Below, piece after piece: positions 8,901 through 16,968 of a stretch of DNA of 20,482 nucleotides (position 1 is its first letter; every line of letters starts with the position of its first letter). The translations under genes were made by a program, and so were the position numbers. The DNA comes from an uncultured Clostridium sp. (lineage in GTDB: Bacteria; Bacillota; Clostridia; TANB77; CAG-508). Below the pieces are notes generated by a model. The model was not told the DNA's origin. It was given only the letters and a program-made list of their open reading frames with translations, and did no database searches. The stretch covers positions 1 to 20,482 of the forward strand of contig CAMMNR010000010.1 of assembly GCA_946498265.1 (NCBI GenBank), in the 5' to 3' direction.

Positions 8901-11137
8901 GTAGCACTAGTACTCTCACTAGAATTAAAGTGTATTCCTACATAACTATCTACACCTTCCTCTTTAGCTAATTGCATTCTTTCCCAGTTTGGTTCAGAAT
9001 ATCCTACTTGTACAACAGCAACTTCATTTGAATAAGTAGATAAATATTTTTCTACATAATCAGCTACTTTTTTAGTAATATCTCTTTCATTCCATGTCTC
9101 TCCTGATGGTGTCACACCTGAAGTTCCTGTTGTATAATATTTAGTTCTATTTGCAATCTCTTCATAAGTACCTGCATGGCTTCTAATTCCATGTCCTGCT
9201 ACAATTGCTACTTTATGAGGTGCAGTACTACTTCCTGAACTATTTACTTGACTACTATCAATTGTTGCCACATCTGATAAATCGTCTTTATAAAAATGTT
9301 GTGTATCACCTGTATTATTTGCATTTCCTAGCCATTTCCATCCATATTTTGTAAATATTTCATATATCTGTGAATCCATTGTAATACATGCTGCTTTTTC
9401 TACATCTGTCCATCCTTCTTTTGTATCTCTGTTTGTATTATATTTTTGTGCATTTGGATGTGCACTTGTTCTATCTTCAGTAATATATGGATTAATTTGT
9501 GGATTTATATCAATTGCCTGACCAGTTGCATGTAATGATGGCTGTGTTCCAACTGAATTGACATCTACTGTTACTCTATCATTAAATGATGACGTATTGT
9601 TTGCTTCTATAGATGCATAATCTAAGTCTGCTCCAGTAAGATGATTAGAACCTGAAAAATTATCAATTAATTCCATTCTCTCAATTGGATATTTTATATT
9701 ATATAATTCTTGGAAAATCAATAATACTTCATCAGCTAATTGAGCATTTACAATCATATGTCCTTGTTGAACATTTCCTTCAAAATCATAGTATGGAATA
9801 CTTAAATATGATAATTCATCATAAGTTATACCTGAAAGATGTTGCATAGAAACACCTTCCATTTGTTGTCTTATATCCTCTGGAATTGCTTGTTTATATC
9901 CTAATCCATCTCCACTAATAGTAGTAGAAGTACTTACTCTTGTTCCTGTATTTTTAACTTCTCCTATATTTTTATTTGGTGTTACTCTTCTAATACGTAC
10001 TGTTCCTTGGAATTCTCCTTTTGCAATAGATGAGCCTGATAAATCTGGCCTAAATGCTGTTGTAAATCCACTAATTGGTTCTGTAAATGGTTGTTGACTT
10101 CTAATTCTTGATTGAGATCCACAATCATATCTTACATAAGTACCATTAGCAGAACGTTCACTTGCACAAATAAATGTATGTCCATAAGGATCTCCATTGT
10201 TATTAGTAAATACAATATCTCCTGCTTGTAATTGATTAACATCTGTTATTTCTTCCCAACCTTTTTCTTTACAATAATCTCTTAAAACATGTACTGTTAA
10301 TCCTTGTGTTTCTGGTTGGTCCGTAAATCCTACATTATATAATACCCATCCAACAAATCTATCACATGAAACTAGTCTTTCACTATCATCAATAGCTGGA
10401 TTAGTCATTGCATTACCATAATTAAATGAATTTTCTCTAACATAGTCTGCTATTTTTTGTGCTTCATCTAAAAATTCTTGTACAGAAGCCTCATCTGTTT
10501 CACTATCTTTAGGTTTTTGTACTTCTGTTCCTGAGTATGTATCATATATTTGTTGTGCATATGCTCTTCTTTGAGTATATTCTCCTCCATATCTTTCAAA
10601 TCTACATTGGAAAGCATCTGAAGCCATTTGAGTGCTTGTAGCATTTAACAAATCATTTGCCGAATATGATACACCAGCAATTGCTGTTGACCCTTGTCCT
10701 TCTAACTGGTATGTAGCAATACCTCCTCCATCAGGTTGTAACTCTGCATATAAGAAATCTAATTGTACATCTAAATCATCCCATGATTTTCCAACAGAAG
10801 CAGCATATTGTTCTAATTGAGTACGTCTACCACCACCCCATTGAACTAAACCTACATATTTTCCGGTTCTACTTACACTTGATGGATTCATAGAAGATTC
10901 TTGCATCATATTTCCCATTATTCCTGCTACAGTATATTCCGAATATCCTTGTCCTCTTAAGAAGTTCCAAATTTTTTCTGCTGTTGTACTACCTGTATAT
11001 AATGATGCACTACCACCTTGACCTATAAGTGTTCGACCACCTTCTAGGAATGGAAATTGATTATTAACATCTGCTATAATCATCTTTTCTAATAATTCTC
11101 TATCTATTTTTTTGCCGATTATTTTCCAACATCTCAA
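5921..11137 (-). CDS. Giant multi-domain peptidoglycan hydrolase of the T4SS (VirB1-like role)
   Basis: This 1738-residue protein strings together several wall-degrading modules. Residues 52-202 resemble phage tail lysozyme (likely catalytic E80). Residues 220-365 are a CHAP/NlpC-type cysteine peptidase (C258, H320, D338). Residues 430-620 are an M15 VanY-type D,D-peptidase (H536, D543, H614). Residues 640-846 are an Amidase_3 N-acetylmuramoyl-L-alanine amidase (zinc residues H649, E684, H736, E809). Residues 1064-1170 are a 3D/double-psi barrel domain (D1130, D1133, D1144). Residues 1385-1520 are perhaps GH24-like lysozyme. Residues 1580-1738 are a second NlpC/P60-like peptidase (C1619, H1690, D1706). 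In a T4SS such an enzyme opens the wall for the channel, as VirB1 or TcpG does. No signal peptide or membrane helix is present, and the first possible start is a TTG without a ribosome binding site, inside the preceding gene. It is probably joined to that membrane protein by a frameshift at 11107-11113. The GH24 assignment is the weakest. Confidence 0.9.
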   Translation of the reverse strand: MRCWKIIGKKIDRELLEKMIIADVNNQFPFLEGGRTLIGQGGSASLYTGSTTAEKIWNFLRGQGYSEYTVAGIMGNMMQESSMNPSSVSRTGKYVGLVQWGGGRRTQLEQYAASVGKSWDDLDVQLDFLYAELQPDGGGIATYQLEGQGSTAIAGVSYSANDLLNATSTQMASDAFQCRFERYGGEYTQRRAYAQQIYDTYSGTEVQKPKDSETDEASVQEFLDEAQKIADYVRENSFNYGNAMTNPAIDDSERLVSCDRFVGWVLYNVGFTDQPETQGLTVHVLRDYCKEKGWEEITDVNQLQAGDIVFTNNNGDPYGHTFICASERSANGTYVRYDCGSQSRIRSQQPFTEPISGFTTAFRPDLSGSSIAKGEFQGTVRIRRVTPNKNIGEVKNTGTRVSTSTTISGDGLGYKQAIPEDIRQQMEGVSMQHLSGITYDELSYLSIPYYDFEGNVQQGHMIVNAQLADEVLLIFQELYNIKYPIERMELIDNFSGSNHLTGADLDYASIEANNTSSFNDRVTVDVNSVGTQPSLHATGQAIDINPQINPYITEDRTSAHPNAQKYNTNRDTKEGWTDVEKAACITMDSQIYEIFTKYGWKWLGNANNTGDTQHFYKDDLSDVATIDSSQVNSSGSSTAPHKVAIVAGHGIRSHAGTYEEIANRTKYYTTGTSGVTPSGETWNERDITKKVADYVEKYLSTYSNEVAVVQVGYSEPNWERMQLAKEEGVDSYVGIHFNSSESTSATGVMAYYRNGDSESNSFADIIARNVAENMGLTYNGTESDASSNNGILDSIGNSSEWGFPSTLVEGGFMSNPSDMEIIGAEDEEGLKRYAQGIASGILEYYGIENRGFDGTVTLGTSSSTSDGINSKIFDLKYVSPETFEEYVSNNNSQALNVFTLDEETKKLIVANWSYTTSGGLKIIKSKPINFRSVVNKYTLPLEYQIDMLVHTDDPEMVSKLADLAINSEYIIAVQDNVTTIETTQDYQEKNYTRTLVIDEYVISDPVDWHSVSKTIEVEERVSNEIELTYADCWFVRFSKTSSYASSSFNQVSGNNLTADQGELIGDFKTTVYCAGCNTPPGTPITASGKDATPNHTIAVHTEYFNGQAAGGKLANGSQVIINGTVYTVEDTGDLSRRWIDNWIDIYTETPCEEHLDLDSGNGTVQVYVAENVRDASTETEESEGETEEEHDALYDNLRLKGLSTTANVTGKVTDNTTVVQETLPTEYERISRTRTYVTENKKITTVRIITNKYDSGKEQVESKEDEFIDVFLSSEGITMRFNIGWMTALLEQSERTVNMIDLTKYLYQKALEREQGIEDSELEYSFDEYKYNDLYHIYASSDILEEYIKAQENNALRLYMNDHLSRDEGEVIDYVVPPADEEDEVKYKLITNEEGGKGFGYNIFHYINDTDLNTGNGYEDRIVEHYNELGIDITQYVNADDTIDSSTVDEVMRMEIQKWKDKVTESLQNNGLELEENQINALTAIAYEYGWSDEDAASFVSAYNMYYLSDGNKEDFRNSFYIANHTVRPFYVSDTEPSSELQKKAQIKAELNWNLFDTGKYKTPDGEILDPDSFKGIISGDFLEVAQAVWQKICDRNPEYSMAYGKMVPPSENFTVTDCSHYVSWVLYEYGLATNNDALVKTFEGAQHSSSTLTSVDWDSLGFEMIPVSSMPGGLAANVQPGDILIKNGHTDIVVEYTDGTLWTYDCGNVSNWRGNSGEPVAKNYMLNQTHTVIRLKN

Positions 11138-11495
11138 CTGCTTTATCTAACTTTTCATCAGCATCATCAACAAATTCATAATAATATCCTTCTTCTTCAT
11201 CACCTTTAATCTGTATGAAATCTATCAAACTATCTACTTCTAATGCATCATAAATAATTTCTTCTGACCTTTTTGCTTGTCCTAACTGTGCCGAATATGG
11301 TAACATAGTAAAACCAGTTAAGAAGGTCATAATTATTGCTGAAAAAATACATGCAAATGCTATTAATTTCCTTCTACTATAAGTCGCATTATCTGTTCTT
11401 GTAGCTGTACCTTTTCTATTTAAATCTCTTTGTTGATCTGCTGCTCTATCTTCTTCAGGTTGCATAGCTGGTGGTTGATTTTGTTCTCCCAACAT
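11100..11495 (-). CDS. Single-pass membrane protein, probable N-terminal anchor of the hydrolase
   Basis: This protein of about 131 residues has a polar cytoplasmic N-terminus rich in Gln, Asp and Arg, and one transmembrane helix (KLIAFACIFSAIIMTFLTGF, about residues 43-65). An acidic outside tail ends in a predicted helix, EKLDKAVEMLENNRQ. I recognise no family. The start is the ATG at 11495: the in-frame GTG at 11501 sits within AGAGGTGA, which is its ribosome binding site. It follows the VirB8-like gene by 40 bases. Its last 38 bases overlap the hydrolase reading frame, and the overlap contains a run of seven A residues just before its stop codon. Losing one A would fuse it in frame to the hydrolase, giving a type II membrane-anchored enzyme of about 1857 residues. 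It may therefore be only the N-terminal part of one gene, split by programmed slippage, mutation or sequencing error. Confidence 0.7.
   Translation of the reverse strand: MLGEQNQPPAMQPEEDRAADQQRDLNRKGTATRTDNATYSRRKLIAFACIFSAIIMTFLTGFTMLPYSAQLGQAKRSEEIIYDALEVDSLIDFIQIKGDEEEGYYYEFVDDADEKLDKAVEMLENNRQKNR
11107..11113 (-). other. A7 homopolymer frameshift site between membrane anchor and hydrolase
   Basis: Seven consecutive A residues (minus strand) lie within the overlap of the two reading frames, one codon before the TAG of the upstream gene. Removing one A, or shifting +1, continues the upstream frame into the hydrolase frame as ENNRQK then IDRELLEK. No ribosome binding site for independent initiation of the hydrolase is visible nearby. 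Confidence 0.6.
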
Positions 11496-11497
11496 AC

Positions 11498-11505
11498 TCA
11501 CCTCT
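11498..11505 (-). promoter_or_regulatory. Ribosome binding site of the membrane-anchor gene
   Basis: AGAGGTGA lies two to seven bases before the ATG at 11495. It includes the alternative in-frame GTG at 11501, so the ATG is the better start. Confidence 0.6.
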
Positions 11506-11535
11506 TTTCTATATCTTCTACTCCATTTTTTACTT

Positions 11536-12507
11536 CTACATTAAGTCTATTTCAACATTTATTGTTCCTTTTGAATTATCTTTTTCATATTCTTCTTTAT
11601 CTATTATAATAGTTGAAAAGTCTAATTCTCTAATTGTTTTTTCTCCATTATATGTATTATTAAATTTAATTTTTACTGTTTTTACTTCTCCTGCTTTTAT
11701 ATTTAAATCTTCTTCATCATTTTCATATAAAAGTGCACTTATATTTAGTCCATCACTATTTTTAACATATGTAGAATCATCTTCTATTAATGGGTCTAAA
11801 ATAATTTGCTTATATCTTCTATTGTTAATTTCAAGTTCATAATATTCATAATCTAAATATGTTTCAGAACTTTTTACTGTTATATATATATCATTTGTTT
11901 CTATTTCTTTATTTATATCTCTTTTTCCGATAAATTTATTAATGTTTAATTTATATTCTTCTTGTTCTTTAATAACAGTAATATAATCTTGTATATAATT
12001 ATTTGTTGTGTCCATTCCTGTAGTTAATGGATTTTCAAAAAATCTTACTTGATAAATATATGTACCACTTGTAGATGCCCAAGATTGAAAATCATAAGTC
12101 TTATTTCTAATATCTGAACAATAATCTTGCTCAAAAGTTTCTAGAGATGGATATAAGATTTCTTTGCAATCTTGAGTTAATAATGCATATGCCTTATCAA
12201 CTTCTCCATTACAGCTGTAATTTATGAAATCTTCCAATAATTTTTGTATTTCATTTCTAATCGATGTATCTACACTTCCACCTGTTGTTATAGATTGTGC
12301 TGCATCATCATAATCTATAACATTAGATGGATTTTCTTTTTGACTTTCTTGTTCAAATCTTTGTGCCAATTTTTGATTATTTGCTTTAGTAGTTTCTTGA
12401 GATACTAAATTAAATATCCAAATTACAGCAATAACAAATATTACTATTATTATCCATAACCATATCAATCTTCTATTACTATTATATAATCTTCTTATTT
12501 TTAACAT
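11536..12507 (-). CDS. VirB8/TcpC-like NTF2-fold membrane protein
   Basis: This 323-residue bitopic protein has a basic N-terminus, one transmembrane helix (about 13-35), a Gln-rich linker and an outside domain. Residues about 83-195 fit an NTF2-like fold: a helix, then AYALLTQDCKEILYPSLETFEQDY, then strands ending in a lysine-rich YKLNINKF. The same phrase pattern appears twice in the protein encoded at 4502-5911, so the two are likely related. Residues 205-323 form a second, mostly beta domain with an Ig-like look (KAGEVKTVKIKF) and no recognised family. Its place directly after the VirB6-like gene, with a 3-base gap, fits a VirB8 scaffold contacting the channel in the wall zone. The ribosome binding site is weak (GGAAG, overlapping the upstream stop region), which suggests coupled translation. 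An alternative is a generic lipid- or wall-binding NTF2 protein. Confidence 0.7.
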   Translation of the reverse strand: MLKIRRLYNSNRRLIWLWIIIVIFVIAVIWIFNLVSQETTKANNQKLAQRFEQESQKENPSNVIDYDDAAQSITTGGSVDTSIRNEIQKLLEDFINYSCNGEVDKAYALLTQDCKEILYPSLETFEQDYCSDIRNKTYDFQSWASTSGTYIYQVRFFENPLTTGMDTTNNYIQDYITVIKEQEEYKLNINKFIGKRDINKEIETNDIYITVKSSETYLDYEYYELEINNRRYKQIILDPLIEDDSTYVKNSDGLNISALLYENDEEDLNIKAGEVKTVKIKFNNTYNGEKTIRELDFSTIIIDKEEYEKDNSKGTINVEIDLM

Positions 12508-12510
12508 AAT

Positions 12511-14985
12511 TTACTTCCAATCTCGTACATTAGTATTTTGTAAATTAGATGCCTTTTCTTTTAACTCCTCAGCTTTTTTCTGTACTTTATCAATATCATT
12601 AATTGCATCTTTTATATTTTTATCACTTACACCACTGCTCTTTAATATTTTTTCAAGCTCTTTTATATCTTTTGGATCATTTACATTGTACTTTTCTGCT
12701 AATGGTGCAACTATTTTCATTTTATCTTCAGACCATTTTTCATCCATAGCAACTTGTGCAGCACTTCTTAAAACATCTTCATCCGTAATTTGATCTGTTT
12801 TTACTAATGTACTTATATTATTATTAATCATTTCTTTTCTTGTTTTATTTATTTCTGTTATATTATCTCCAAACTTAGCAACAGCAATAGCTCCTCCCAT
12901 TGCCGCAGATGGTATCCATTTATTTTCTCCTGTAGCCCCTGCTGCTATAAATCCAGCAGGTGCAGATACTATTCCTCCTACTAGACCTGCTGTACCTTTA
13001 TCCAACAATTCCGTTAATTGTTTTTGATATTTAAGTGAAGGATCATCCGCTGTCATTCGTTCAATTGTTCTTTTATGTCTATCATATCTATCTTTATCAG
13101 ATTCTTTTTTTGTTGTTTCTTTTTCATCTGTATCTTCTTTTTCGCCATTACCACTCATTTCATCAAAATTTTGTACATTAGTATTACTAGCAACTACTGT
13201 GCTACCACCAACACCTCTCCTTTGAACAGAATTGAAATTTGGATTTACTTTAGATGCCTCTCTAGCCTTAGCAACACGTTCTTCACTTTCTTTCCCCCAT
13301 TTATCATATTGATTTAATATCTCCTCAGATTCGTCTTTATCTTTATCTGAAAATAGAGGTTGAGAATTTGCTGCATCTTCAACACTTCCTGAAGGTTCTG
13401 AACCTGTTTCGCCACCGCCTCCTAATGCTCCTGATATTCCACCAGCAATTCCTTTGGCAGCTCCTACTCCAGCTTTAAATATTCCTCCAACTTTTGTTGC
13501 TCCTAATGCTGCTCCTAATGCACCTCCAGTCGCTACTGTTCCAACTGCTGCTACTCCTGCTTTTGCCACTCCTCCTAGTATATTTTTACCCATACCTAGC
13601 ATACCACCAAGCATAGCTACATCTCCTAGTGATGTTGATGTTAATTCTGCTCTATCCATTTTAAACATTTTCTTAATCCATTTTTCAGCTGTTGAAATAA
13701 ATAGTAATGCTACAATTCCATAAATTGGATTTTTTACTACTAATGACATAGCAGCTCCAATTAATGCACAGTATAATACTAAATGTATTGGTTGTAATAT
13801 AGCATTAATAAAATACTCTTTTATCCACATATTAAAAGCTTGTGCTTTTCCATCTGATACTTTATCAATAGGATATGTAAGTGCTACTAATGGTGCTATC
13901 ATTGTGAAAAATGCTAAATATAATGCCCTTTTTAAATATACAAATGTAAATTTTAATGTTAGACCTATTATTACTAAATACATAATTCCATATCCTAATG
14001 CTTCTGTCCATGAATTAGATTGTGAAGCAAATCTAATATAACCAGTGAAATTTGTTCTAAATATTGTTCCATCATCTACAGCCACAATAACTCCACTGTT
14101 AATTGCACTGTCTAATAAATTTGTTATTTGATCTGCAAGCATCATTATTCCAGCCATTATAAAATGCATAAAGAATACCAAACAAAGTGCCATAAACCAG
14201 TCTTGTAATCTTTCTTTATATTTTGCTTTTTCTGATACTGTACCTATTACAATCCTAATTCCTATATATACTAACACAGATAATAGTCCTACAATGGCTA
14301 TATTACGAAAAGCTCTATACCAACTAGCAATTGTTGGACTAATAGAAGATGCTAAAGATTCTGCTTCTCTTTCTGATTCTTCTGAGTCATTAACAGGTTG
14401 ATATGTATGTGGATTAATATAATTGGCATCTAATGCTGATATTTTATTTGAAAATATGTTTTCTGGTGTATATATAATATTAGGAACTGTCCAGTGTTGT
14501 GTGAAAATACCATTTTTTAATCCACTATCAGCTACCATGACTAGCATAGAACCTCTATCTGTTGAATCTCCGTTCTGTAATGCATCTACATCAGTTTGAT
14601 CAGCATACAACCATGAACTTTTATCATCTAAGTTATCATTTTTATTACTAATCATTGTGCTAACCCAAAAGTCCATATCTCCAAGTAAAGTTACTTGCAT
14701 TGCTGCTACTATTACATCTCCTAAAGATACTATTAATTGAATAAGCTCTTTTAAAAGATTTCCTGGTATATTTCCCCATGCATGATCACTTTCCCCCGAA
14801 ATAGACGTTGAAAAACCAACAACAGATCCAACTGTACCTGATATTTTTCCAAAGAAATTATCTATAATATTATCTTGTGATTTAGTAGCATATACTTTTG
14901 GTGGTACTAAACAATTCAGAACTACAAATATTACTGTAATTATAATTATCATTTGTTTCAGGATTTTACTTTTCCAAATCTTCAT
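12511..14985 (-). CDS. VirB6/TrbL-like T4SS channel protein
   Basis: This 824-residue polytopic membrane protein is the likely inner-membrane channel component. It starts with a signal-like helix (9-27). An extracytoplasmic region (about 100-215) is followed by hydrophobic segments at about 228-248, 263-284, 329-350, 352-371 and 395-431. The stretch AEKWIKKMFKMDRAELTSTS (433-452) is typical of Firmicute TrbL/CD411-type T4SS proteins. A Gly/Ala-rich segment (455-525) and a long charged tail with predicted coiled coils (550-660, 710-820) follow; two further weakly hydrophobic stretches lie at 665-705. Residues 226-290 repeat the pilin module of the three upstream genes: helix, then GTVSEKAKYKERL, then helix. 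The ribosome binding site AGGAGGG lies just after the stop codon of the VirB4 gene, so expression follows VirB4. Confidence 0.85.
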   Translation of the reverse strand: MKIWKSKILKQMIIIITVIFVVLNCLVPPKVYATKSQDNIIDNFFGKISGTVGSVVGFSTSISGESDHAWGNIPGNLLKELIQLIVSLGDVIVAAMQVTLLGDMDFWVSTMISNKNDNLDDKSSWLYADQTDVDALQNGDSTDRGSMLVMVADSGLKNGIFTQHWTVPNIIYTPENIFSNKISALDANYINPHTYQPVNDSEESEREAESLASSISPTIASWYRAFRNIAIVGLLSVLVYIGIRIVIGTVSEKAKYKERLQDWFMALCLVFFMHFIMAGIMMLADQITNLLDSAINSGVIVAVDDGTIFRTNFTGYIRFASQSNSWTEALGYGIMYLVIIGLTLKFTFVYLKRALYLAFFTMIAPLVALTYPIDKVSDGKAQAFNMWIKEYFINAILQPIHLVLYCALIGAAMSLVVKNPIYGIVALLFISTAEKWIKKMFKMDRAELTSTSLGDVAMLGGMLGMGKNILGGVAKAGVAAVGTVATGGALGAALGATKVGGIFKAGVGAAKGIAGGISGALGGGGETGSEPSGSVEDAANSQPLFSDKDKDESEEILNQYDKWGKESEERVAKAREASKVNPNFNSVQRRGVGGSTVVASNTNVQNFDEMSGNGEKEDTDEKETTKKESDKDRYDRHKRTIERMTADDPSLKYQKQLTELLDKGTAGLVGGIVSAPAGFIAAGATGENKWIPSAAMGGAIAVAKFGDNITEINKTRKEMINNNISTLVKTDQITDEDVLRSAAQVAMDEKWSEDKMKIVAPLAEKYNVNDPKDIKELEKILKSSGVSDKNIKDAINDIDKVQKKAEELKEKASNLQNTNVRDWK

Positions 14986-14997
14986 TTTTCCCTCCTT

Positions 14998-16968
14998 TTA
15001 TTGTTGTTCTGCTTTTTGTTGTTGCATTTCAATTAATTTATTAATATTTGTTTCCACAAATTCAAATTCTTTTGCAGTTGGTGTAATTTGAAGAATAGCT
15101 GTATCTGAACCAACTTTCAGCAATCCTTCACCTCTTGAACATGTAATCAAGAAATTTGCTTCTCCTTGACTTAGTTTAAATACTTCTTTTAAATATTCTA
15201 TTTCTGATTTATCTTGTGCTAAAAATAATTTTGTATCAGAAGATGTTAAAACTGCTTGTGCCTCTGCTTTTTCATAAAAATCTTGGAATCTTTGTGAAAT
15301 AATAGCTAAAGAAACATTTCTTTTTCTAGCACGTCTTGCCATTGTATTTAGGAAATCTACTGCTTCTGGATATGGTAACAACATCCATGCTTCATCAACT
15401 ATAACTCTTTTTTTACTAGCTTTTGTTCTATCTTCACTATTTTTCTTAACATATTTTTCCCAAATCCATGAAAGTAAAATTTGCTGTGCTAAAGGTCTTG
15501 CAAATCTTTCTTCTAGTTGAGATATATCTAAATTAATAAAAGGTGCTCCATCTAATAATTCAAATGTAGATTGTCCATCAAAATATGCCATTTGACCATT
15601 ATACTCTCTTATATACTGTCTCATTACTTTTAATAAATAACTATAATGAGAATTATAATCTGAATTTGTATTTTCTGCAGCTTTATGTTGTATTCTTTTA
15701 TACCAACTACCTATTGTTGGCATATCTTTTTTCTCGTTATATAATTTATCTCCTTTTTGCAATTCCTTTCCTGGCTTATATAAACTACTTGGTGAACTAT
15801 TAATTCCTAGGGCTGCATACTCTTCAGCAACAGCCTCTGCTATTAATTGTTTTGTAAGTTCGTTTACTTCTGTACTTCTTGTACTACCTCTTGCCATTGT
15901 AAGTAATGCTTGCGTAACATCTTCTACCTTATTTTCTATATTTAATACTAATTTTTCACGACCTGTAACTTCATCTTTTACTCTTTCTGTCTCAATATCA
16001 AATAAATTAATTATTGTTTTAGAGTTAGGACTTAGTACAACATTTATTCCTCCCAAACTTTCTGATACAATTGTATATTCTCCTTCTGCATCTAATGCTA
16101 AACTTTCTATTCCCATTAAAACAGATGATCTAGAAATTAAGGTTTTCATAGTAACAGATTTACCTGCTCCTGATTTAGCAAATATAACCATATTATAATT
16201 TGTTAATGATGGATGAAAATTATCAAATAGGATAGGAGTTCCTGTTTGTTTATTAAATCCTAATGGTACTCCTGTAGAATGTCCTACTTCTGACATTGTA
16301 AAAGGAAATGCCGTACCCATAGAACGACTATCAAAAGAATGTCTTTTTCCTAATTTATCATCCATTAATGGTACATTTGATTTAAAAGCCTCTTCTTGAA
16401 GTGCCCATGCATTTTTTATTTCTACTAAAGTTTTTGACATTTCTGTTGAAAGTAGTTTGGTTAGTCTATCTAATTCATCTAAAGTATATGTGAATAAAGT
16501 AGAAACAATAGATGCATCATACATTTTATTATATCCTGCAGCTATTTGGTCTCTTAGCTGTTCTGCCTCATATCTCTTTTGTGCTAATGTTCTTTCTCTA
16601 TTGATATTACCTTTATCTGCTGCTACAATTCTTTCTACTTCTAATTCATTAATTGTTTTATTTAATTCATTTTGTGATATAGATTCTGGTATAGGTGTAA
16701 TATATAAACTTGTATTAATATCTCCAAAAAAGTATAAATCCCTAAATAAATCTGGAAAATTACACATACGTGGAAGTCCTGATACGAAAAAACTTCTTGC
16801 ATATCTTTTAGAATTAGAAATAATTTCTAATCTATCTGTATTAGTAGCATCTATTCCAGCTGGTGCAATTATTTCTTTGATAGTCTTTTTTCTAAGTTTT
16901 CCTATTGCTTGTTGTTCTGATTGTATTGGATTTTGAACTACTTCTGTCTGCTTTTTAGTTTTTTTCAT
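14998..16968 (-). CDS. virB4: VirB4/TraC-family T4SS ATPase
   Basis: This 656-residue AAA+/HerA-class ATPase energises pilus assembly and transport at the cytoplasmic face. The N-terminal part (about 45-200) is the VirB4 domain, with RSFFVSGLPR and a charged helical stretch. The ATPase part has Walker A AKSGAGKS (264-271), a DAEGEY element (293-298), Walker B RVIVDEAW (521-528) and a downstream SQRFQDF motif (558-564). All key residues are present, so it should be active. Length is normal for Gram-positive VirB4. The start at 16968 has an AAGGAGG ribosome binding site and overlaps the end of the upstream TraC-like gene by 14 bases, a sign of tight coupling. I use the symbol as the family name; organism-specific naming is unknown. 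VirD4 would differ in architecture by carrying N-terminal membrane helices, which are absent here. Confidence 0.95.
   Translation of the reverse strand: MKKTKKQTEVVQNPIQSEQQAIGKLRKKTIKEIIAPAGIDATNTDRLEIISNSKRYARSFFVSGLPRMCNFPDLFRDLYFFGDINTSLYITPIPESISQNELNKTINELEVERIVAADKGNINRERTLAQKRYEAEQLRDQIAAGYNKMYDASIVSTLFTYTLDELDRLTKLLSTEMSKTLVEIKNAWALQEEAFKSNVPLMDDKLGKRHSFDSRSMGTAFPFTMSEVGHSTGVPLGFNKQTGTPILFDNFHPSLTNYNMVIFAKSGAGKSVTMKTLISRSSVLMGIESLALDAEGEYTIVSESLGGINVVLSPNSKTIINLFDIETERVKDEVTGREKLVLNIENKVEDVTQALLTMARGSTRSTEVNELTKQLIAEAVAEEYAALGINSSPSSLYKPGKELQKGDKLYNEKKDMPTIGSWYKRIQHKAAENTNSDYNSHYSYLLKVMRQYIREYNGQMAYFDGQSTFELLDGAPFINLDISQLEERFARPLAQQILLSWIWEKYVKKNSEDRTKASKKRVIVDEAWMLLPYPEAVDFLNTMARRARKRNVSLAIISQRFQDFYEKAEAQAVLTSSDTKLFLAQDKSEIEYLKEVFKLSQGEANFLITCSRGEGLLKVGSDTAILQITPTAKEFEFVETNINKLIEMQQQKAEQQ

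Noticed and set aside
13454..13723. Plus-strand Ala/Pro-rich frame
   Set aside because: It is the complement of the Gly/Ala-rich segment of the VirB6-like gene, with no independent support.
16457..16936. Plus-strand 159-codon frame antisense to VirB4
   Set aside because: The minus-strand VirB4 coding is certain; the antisense frame has no start signals or recognisable family.
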